Part shown: one piece after another, positions 57,711 through 64,000 of the stretch
Layout: each line of letters opens with the position of its first letter
How positions within the stretch are numbered: position 1 is the stretch's first letter
Assembly: GCA_027943335.1 (NCBI GenBank)
Contig: BSBK01005648.1
Location: forward strand, 1,229,001-1,293,000
Length of the DNA stretch: 64,000 bases
Source: Chamaecyparis obtusa
Lineage: Eukaryota; Streptophyta; Pinopsida; Cupressales; Cupressaceae
Reading direction: 5' to 3'
The notes under the pieces: model-generated
The model's database searches: none
What the model was told of the DNA's origin: nothing
What the model saw: the letters and a program-made list of their open reading frames with translations, nothing else
Position numbers and translations under genes: made by a program

Positions 57711-57800
57711 TGTTGGCAAGTTGTCTATACTAGTGTATATGACTTGTTATAGTATTTTCATTATGGAAACAAATTCATTTAGTATTTTGGAGTCAGCGCA
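57711..57800 (+). repeat. Element D 3' LTR, first 90 bases
   Basis: TGTTGGCAAG, then a near-exact match to 30363-30437 (CTATACTAGTGTATATGACT and GGAGTCA.CGCA). It is cut by F2 at 57801; the rest is beyond the window. Confidence 0.85.
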
Positions 57801-59007
57801 TGATGGGCTTCTAAAATAGTCATCTTTCTAAGTGCTTTTTATCCTCTTTCTAGAATAAAGTGATTGCACATAGACATGAATTTATGGTTTTAAGCATATG
57901 AACTTATGGTTTCTATGTATATGTTATATATGTGTGTTAACATAAGATGGAAATGTGGATACTTCTAAAGACATAATATCTACTTAAATTCATGGACGGG
58001 AATGATGAATACAATAGCTATACATGTTAATGGATGTTCCTTGCCTAAGCTATGTTTTGGGTAGTTACCTCTTGTAGCCATAGGATTTGCAAGAGTGATA
58101 ATTAAGACTTACACCTTTTCCTAATATTGATGATGTGGATATATATGTATATGGTTGGATGTGTGCACATTGATTGTTTTGTAGGATTTGACTGTGGATA
58201 TTCAAAGACCAACATACTGACACGAGAGTCATCAAAGCCAACCGTGGATTGCAGAATCTTCGCAAGCAAGTCAATACTTTATGTTTCATGCAAAGCATAG
58301 ATTTAGTGTGTGTTATATTGTGGGATTATTCATGGTCAATAATGTTTCTATTGTGAAACTTTATGAGTTGTAACTGATCCTCATTTATGAAGTGATTGTA
58401 GATTTAGGAGATACTTGTAGCTTCCTTTTAAATAAGAGACTATTGTGACTCTTTTGGAGTTAGTCGAACAAACTAGTTTTTAATAGAACTCTTGCATACT
58501 ATTTCCATCAAGTGTAATCATTTTATGGATTAATAGAATGTTCAGTTCAAGTTTGCATCTTTCATCTTGATTGTACTTCTCATTCACTCATTCAAGGGTG
58601 CCCACTTGATGAGTGAATTGTTCTGATAGTGTAGAGTTCATTTTCCTGTTCATTTATATGTATTAGAACTTTGTTGTTCTTACAGCTACTGATATCAGAA
58701 TTAGTAGCATGTTCCTACAACACAGTCAATTGGAGTAGTTCCTAACTGCAATTTCCTGCTTTGATTAGAATACATTTTCTTACCAGTTTTAGTATAGTTT
58801 TCCTGAAGCATAAGCATTTGAATTCCTTAGATAGACTTAGAAAGAGAAGGTTTGAAGAATATACTTTGCAAATTCCATTCCAATTTTACGTCCCTGGTCA
58901 ATAATTAAATGAGACCAACTAATTCATTTAGGAGTCATTTGGGGTGTCTAATCTTGAAATAGGTAGTCCATTTCTCTAGGTTTCTGATACTATTATTTGG
59001 CCAAGCA
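57801..59007 (+). repeat. F2 5' LTR
   Basis: TGATGGGC...CCAAGCA, ending four bases before the primer site. Same layout as F1 51781-52996, with body similarity strongest in the last 400 bases. Confidence 0.8.
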
Positions 59008-59011
59008 TTTT

Positions 59012-59029
59012 TGGCGCCGCTGCTGGGGA
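59012..59029 (+). other. Primer binding site of F2
   Basis: TGGCGCCGCTGCTGGGGA, close to the well-known Athila-type primer site. Confidence 0.85.
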
Positions 59030-59098
59030 CGGTGTTAATTCAAACTTATCTTTGTAGTTGCATTCTTGGTTTTAATCTAGTATTTAAGTAAGCATTTT

Positions 59099-60930
59099 AT
59101 GCATAGAAGGAGAGATCACCTTGGGATATTTCTTCCCCATAACTACCAAGGAGAACCATTTGATTTATTTAATCCTCAAGTTGAAGAACCCCAAAGTGAG
59201 AATGAAGAAGAAGAACCCTTTGAAAATCCATTTGTTGATGGTCAGGAAGACATATCCTCTTCATCATCTGAGGAATCACTGCATTTGAATGACCTATTTG
59301 TTGAACCTGAATACCAAGACAACCCGCTTGCTCTTATCATATATCAGCCACCACCACCAGGTCCTCCTCCCAGAATGGCTGCTCAGGCTCCCTTTCCTTT
59401 TCCTATACCTCAACAACAAAGTAACCAAAATTTGAAGAATATACCTACTATTGCACTTCCCAAATTCTATGGCCTCCTTACAGAAGACCCTGAGACCTTT
59501 CTCTTTGAATTTGATATTCTTTGCCAGAGTTATGACTATATCACTAATGCCCACAAGCTGAAGTTGTTTCCATCAACTCTAAAAGAAGCTTCTTTGAGAT
59601 GGTTCATGGGGTTAGGTGCTAATGTTGTAGCAGATTGGAATGCCATGTGCACTATGTTTCTTTTGAAGTACAAAGAGTACTGTAGAGGTCAAGATTTGAA
59701 AGGTGATGACATTTTTAAAATGTCTCAGAAGGAGGATGAAACCTTGGAGGATTATGTATCCAAATTCATGTTCAACCTACAGTGTAATACACAGCACAAG
59801 CTAAATGAGGCATCACAGAAACACCTCTTCCTAAAGGGTGTGAATGATGGAAGTATTGAGGCTCTAGACCTAATGGCAGGAGAAGATATCACACAAAAAG
59901 GTTGGGCTGACATAAAGAATATATGTCAAAATTATTCAAGGGCCACTTTGAAGAAGGGTAGGGGACTTAGAGACCTACCGCATAAGTCCAATGGTGGTTC
60001 GGGAGTATCCAAAATGGAGTTGTCTAATTTTCTATCTGACTTCAAACAAGACATCATTAATGATGTCACCACTCAGCTAGATAGTATGCAAGCGAGGAGG
60101 AAGAAGGAAGAGTCAGATGTTCTACTTGCTGAGTTCTGTTCTCATTGCAGAGAAAAGAAGAGAAACTGTAAATGTAAGACGGTTGCATCTATGGACATCA
60201 ACCCAATGCCCACCAAGTTCAAAGCCCTAGATGAGGAGAATGGAGAATTTTTCTATGTTTCTCAAAGGCGTCCATGGGCTCAGAGACAAGGTATGCCTCC
60301 GGACCCACTGAATAATTTTGGTTATAATAATAATAGCTATTGGCCAAACCAAAACCCCTAAAATTCTACTCCTCAGGGTCAGAATTGGAATCACAACTGG
60401 TCCAATCAATAGCCACACTATAACCAATCCTATCCATAGCAACCACCATTTAACCCATACCAACAGTAGTATAACTTCTATCAGTAGTCGCAGCAGAATA
60501 TCCAATGGCCACCTCATGGTAATTGGCAACCACAACCTCAGTGGGGACCCAATCAACCTAATCAGCAACAAGCAATAATGCCCCCACCTCAGTAGCAAGC
60601 TATTATGCCGCTGCCTCCTGTAGCAAATAGCAACCCTCAAAAGCCAACTCAACTTCGTGCTCATCCAACTCCAAATCCTAATAATAAGCAACAAGATTAT
60701 TCCTTGCACGTAAATGATATCCATCTTAGATCAGGAACTACACTACCTGCACCCAAGGAGCCAATAATAACCAAATTTGTTGATGCCGAGGACATACCCA
60801 TGAACCAACCTGTTGATGTTCTACCTGTTGTTCAAACTACACCAATGCCTAAGAATCCTCCTTATCTGCAAAGATTGTCCTAGGCAATTCCTCCAAAAGA
60901 AAATCCTATAGCCACTGATTTGATTGATCA
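59099..60930 (+). pseudogene. F2 gag, open for 420 codons then stop-ridden Gln-rich tail
   Basis: The ATG at 59099 opens MHRRRDHLGIFLPHNYQGEP. After an acidic arm and a Pro-rich stretch (YQPPPPGPPPRMAAQAPFPF) comes the gypsy gag core (LPKFYGLLTEDPETFLFEFD, SLRWFMGLGANVVADWNAM, GQDLKGDDIFKMSQKEDETL). A Cys-rich patch (FCSHCREKKRNCKCK) follows. TAA at 60359 ends the open part. The same frame continues as a Gln/Asn/Trp-rich tail with five TAG stops (60410, 60437, 60467, 60485, 60593), all where Gln fits. The tail then reads LHVNDIHLRSGTTLPAPKEP and NPIATDLIDQLKKMTVQIPL, the usual lead to protease. Gag would coat the RNA. Confidence 0.88.
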
Positions 60931-61022
60931 GCTCAAGAAAATGACAGTGCAAATTCCCTTGTTGGATGCCCTTAAAGAAATTCTAGTCTATACCAAAGAA
61001 ATTAAACAAGCCTGTATCAAAC

Positions 61023-62203
61023 TGTGTGTGAATTTTGTACCTAATCTGTAGACACAACACTTTAGTAAAACATTAGAGGTTAGTTGAAATTGAAATCGTG
61101 CAATAAATGAAAACTAAACTAACCAAGTGATTTACTTCCTTCTAGTAGATGCGAGTATGTATTCTCATATTATACCGAGATCAGTGACCTTGACGACACC
61201 TAAATGAAAGATTTGAATGCAAAATCTAGATATGGAATGAATGCAATTAATCTTTTTTTTTTTTGGTTTTATGATGAAAACTTGATATGAATCTATGCTA
61301 ACAATGATATTAAAAAAATTGATATGCAAACTAAGCTAAGAAATGATATGAAAACTATGCAATAATAAATGAAAATCTCACAACAACTTGAATTCTCAAG
61401 ATCGATTCTTTAGCCTCCAATTCGACAGCGTGAGTGTGCAATTCGTGGATGGATTGATTGATAAGCTGAAGCCTTAATTTATAGAAATCTAGGGCTTTGG
61501 AGGTGCATGAAAGAAAGCCATAAATCACTCAAATAACTCAGGTTGATTTTTGAGTTATTTTTAAATAAAGGATAATTAACTCACAAAAACATGCAAAAGA
61601 AGAGTTCAACTCAAAATAGAGTTTAGCTTTAATTGATAATTGATAGTTATCTACTTTTGTGATTGTGCATGTTTTATTTATGAATTAATTTAATAATAAA
61701 GTGATTTATTTCCAACTTAACTGATTTTGAAAAATAAAACAATTGATTTATGGGTTAATCAATTATTTTTCAAACTTTTATTCAAAAACAATATTATTAA
61801 AAATTGACAACTTGCTTTAATTAATTAAATAAGAATTTAATCAATTATTCATAGGATTTTGGATTTATTGTCAAAATTAAATAATACAATTTAGGAATAA
61901 ATAGAATTAACTTTAATTAAACAATTAAGTGGCAAAATTAAATCTAATTAATTAAATATTGAGAATATTCAATTAATCAAAATTTAGGATAAATTGGATT
62001 TATCGCCAAATAATCATTAAATCAAAGATAATTAGGATAATTAGGAATATTACTAAGAATATTCCCCGATGCAGAATTTAGGGTAATCAATTAGGATTCA
62101 ATGATGTTTAGATGTGCCTTAGGTTAGGACTTTGATGTTGATTTCATTTGATAGGTCGATGTAGGAGGTTAATGAACTTATAGCCCATTTTTGGGGTATT
62201 ACA
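61023..62203 (-). repeat. Element G 3' LTR
   Basis: In plus view it begins TGTGTGTGAATTTTG and ends GGGGTATTACA, the inverse of the E LTR. It is shorter and clearly more diverged from E than the two E LTRs are from each other. Confidence 0.88.
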
Positions 62204-62221
62204 TTTTGCCCCTCTTTGAAT
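62204..62221 (-). other. Polypurine tract of element G
   Basis: AATTCAAAGAGGGGCAAAA in sense, directly before the LTR, like aaagagggaaaaa of E. Confidence 0.7.
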
Positions 62222-62446
62222 TACAGTGCGAAGTGCAGTGGTTCAAAGACAGTCTGTATATGATGTTGAAACTGATGTTAGAAATTGATATTGATATGAG
62301 ACAGAAGCTGATTGAAATTGATATTGATATGAAGATAATAGGTCCTGAATGACCAAAGATAATTTTAACTATAACAGTAATGAACTGATGATTGCGAAAA
62401 AGTGTCAAAACACTTGATTCTGAACCTTATGATTGTGAAGAAGTGA

Positions 62447-62707
62447 GTGACCGATTCCAGAACTGATTGTCCTTATATTGAATCACATTGGTATCACATT
62501 CGAACCCTTCAGTTTCTGAAGAACCAAGGAAATAACATAATTGAACCGATAGTTACAAAACTAATACAATTTACAAGATTAAGAGAATACCAGATTGATA
62601 TGGATCTCAATGAATCTGATATGCCCCGAGTGATGATTGATTTTCCCCGAGTGATGAGGTCTTTTGATGAATCAACAACTAGACGTGGTTTTTGTCTTGA
62701 TTACTAA
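62447..62707 (+). CDS. Short antisense reading frame in element G, shared with element E
   Basis: An 86-residue frame opposite to the element, starting MTDSRTDC and ending CLDY. It is the counterpart of 45814-46071 in E. The shared core is KLIQFTRLREYQIDMDLNES. Both stay open although the surrounding sequence has many changes. It lacks a known domain and could be the remnant of a Tat antisense gene or a chance frame. Confidence 0.4.
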   Translation: MTDSRTDCPYIESHWYHIRTLQFLKNQGNNIIEPIVTKLIQFTRLREYQIDMDLNESDMPRVMIDFPRVMRSFDESTTRRGFCLDY

Positions 62708-63177
62708 TGAAAGATATGATTTCAAATTTAGATTACAAACTTTGAATGATGTGCAATATCATGCCCCCTTCGAGCTTAAAATTGAAATCTGACAAGAAAA
62801 GTCAGCGTTGATAGTGTTCAAAAGCATGTGAATTGATTTGAGAAGTGGTTAAACACATTCGAGAACACATTCTACATCGTTGAGAGGTCCTGGAGACCAA
62901 GTTTGACTAGGTTTGACCATGAGTTGACCAAGTTGAAATTTTGAGAGTTTGATGGAAGATAATCAGTTAAGTTGAATTCTAGATTTCTATGATGAATGAA
63001 GGTCGATTATGCAAGCAGTAGACCGTCCTAGGTCCAAAAATTTTAAATCATGATTTTGACATAGTAAATGATCTCAGATTTGAATTTTGATCCCGAAAAT
63101 GGATTCACAATGTCGAACTTAGCCAGGGGTGCAATTTTTGTGAAAAACAAAGCACTTTTGAAAATTAGGTCAAAATC

Positions 63178-63352
63178 TATATAAAGGTCGGAAGGGTCAT
63201 TTTCAATTCATTTCAACCTTTTGACTTTAGAAATCTTTGTGGAGCCCTCTGAGCAAAATGGTAGATAGAGCAGCAGAACCGAAGGTACCTATGAGTTCAC
63301 ACCGATTTGAGCGCAGCCAGAGAGACCAGAGACCCCGACAATATGGACATAC
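63178..63352 (+). promoter_or_regulatory. Candidate antisense promoter and first exon in element G
   Basis: TATATAAA at 63178-63185 is followed 73 bases later by AAAATGG (ATG at 63258-63260) and MVDRAAEPKVPMSSHRFERS. A donor-like word, ACGGTAGGT, lies near 63350. The set faces away from G's own direction. Element E diverges here, so there is no second copy to test it. Confidence 0.35.
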
Positions 63353-64000
63353 GGTAGGTGGACCTCTGTGCCTTGCTAAAATGTCAATTTTTCCATGTTT
63401 TATAGGATTTTAGAAATTTTCATACGTCTTTTCCAATTTTGAATTTTGCATGCACGAAAACTTGTACGACTCCCCAGTGAGACTCGTATGACTTTTCAAG
63501 AGTAGCTAGATTATTGTCTAATAAGCCCCCACAACTCATATCACAGGAACCCATGATTCGTATGACATTCCATCGAGTCCCTCATAACTCGTACGAGGAG
63601 AAATACATTGTTGTGCTACTATGGTTTTTCGTTTGGTATGGTGCAGAAAGTCGTATGACTTTTCATGCCAGTCTGAACTATCGTATGGAAAACAACGAGC
63701 ACAAAACTCAGTATTAAGTCCAATTTTTGAATTTTCTGATTCCTTAGCCTGATTCCTGACCTATTAACCTACCTTTTGAAATACTGAACTACCCCATTTA
63801 TGTCCTTGTAACCTGTTTTGTGACCCAACTACTGATAGGATTCCTTGTTTCTGTGCTGTGTAGGTCATATATCCAAATGTACATGTTTGGATCTCTCATC
63901 CTACAACTCAGAGATTATGTGTCTCCTTGCCAGACCCTATGAGAGTTCACCTTGCTGCTTGTGGATTCGAGCACTTGATTCATTTACTTGAGATTAGGGT
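63353..64000. other. Element G 3' internal region to the window edge
   Basis: No protein domain is seen. TCGTATGA-type words recur between about 63465 and 63690. It may be intron or untranslated sequence of the antisense unit, or plain element 3' region. Confidence 0.4.

Larger units (their letters stand above)
30351..57800 (+). mobile_element. Element D: chimeric Sirevirus-like element without visible pol
   Basis: The 5' LTR (30351-31480) and the start of the 3' LTR (57711-57800) match. The initiator-Met primer site and two AAAGGGGGAG tracts are present. Between them lie a coiled-coil gag with four zinc knuckles, an unrecognised reading frame, nested E and F1, a rearranged block, and an accessory reading frame next to the polypurine tract. 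No protease, integrase or RT of copia type is found. The 3' LTR is cut by F2, so the right end is outside the window. Confidence 0.75.
57801..61022 (+). mobile_element. F2: 5' part of an Athila/Tat-like Ty3/gypsy element
   Basis: LTR, primer site and gag, interrupted by element G at 61023. The presumed target duplication on the left is gcgca; the right copy lies outside. Confidence 0.85.
61023..64000 (-). mobile_element. Element G: E-family Tat gypsy, 3' end only
   Basis: The minus-strand 3' LTR at 61023-62203, polypurine tract and 3' non-coding region match element E inverted (E 43999-47568 region). Pol lies beyond the right edge. The left flank aaaac would be the target duplication. Confidence 0.87.

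Noticed and set aside
60227..60724. 165-codon minus-strand frame across the F2 Gln-rich tail
   Set aside because: It is the mirror of a CAA/CAG-rich coding strand, which gives few stops on the other strand. The translation is Leu/Ile/Trp-rich filler and F2 gag clearly runs on the plus strand.
1..64000. Bacterial, phage or plant pararetrovirus origin
   Set aside because: LTRs with primer sites and target duplications, integrase in every autonomous pol, and plant copia and gypsy lineages exclude these. No ribosome binding sites or operons are seen.

Overview
The window reads as intergenic plant DNA from a large, transposon-filled genome. It is AT-rich and holds no recognisable host gene, rRNA, tRNA or CRISPR. 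Almost everything is LTR retrotransposons inserted into one another. The lineages are those of seed plants: Ty1/copia elements with Sirevirus features (initiator-Met primer site, repeated AAAGGGGGAG tracts before the 3' LTR), a Ty3/gypsy chromovirus, and Tat/Athila-like gypsy elements. The style would fit a conifer or another large-genome plant, but the species cannot be fixed from the sequence alone.

Layout. Bases 1-2345 are the 5' end of a minus-strand copia element (Copia-1) that runs off the left edge. From 2998 a minus-strand chromovirus (Gypsy-A) forms the backbone. Its 3' LTR is at 2998-3657, its integrase tail and chromodomain at 3658-4361, its integrase core at 11260-11505 and 26414-26560, and the rest of pol, protease, gag and a 5' LTR fragment at 26414-30350. 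Into it went Copia-2 (4362-11259, minus), element B (11506-26408, plus, a gypsy with gag and protease only, target duplication gctat) and element D (30351 onward, into the 5' LTR). Element B was itself hit by Copia-C (13904-20988, plus, target duplication ccttc).

Element D (30351 to at least 57800) is the oddest part. It has Sirevirus-like LTRs, a coiled-coil gag with four CCHC knuckles and no visible pol. Near its 3' LTR it carries an unrecognised accessory reading frame. D contains a Tat-lineage gypsy (E, 36934-47568: protease, G-patch, RT, two RNase H domains, integrase, but no gag core). It also contains a rearranged block in which a 1.8 kb segment is present twice (48164-49952 and 54349-56139) around an unknown minus-strand acidic reading frame (X) and the 5' part of an Athila/Tat-like element (F1). 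The 3' LTR of D is cut by a second F-family element (F2, 57801), which is cut in turn by an E-family element on the minus strand (G, 61023 to the right edge).

No element is intact. Premature stops are mostly TAG where family members have Gln (CAG) and TGA where they have Arg (CGA), the pattern expected from deamination of methylated cytosine. The most interesting structural signal is a C-loop hairpin just inside the 3' end of every copia-type LTR, whose stem changes by compensating substitutions between families. Other points worth following are D's unknown reading frames, reading frame X, the G-patch in E, and a short antisense reading frame kept in both E and G. I found no convincing wholly new system.
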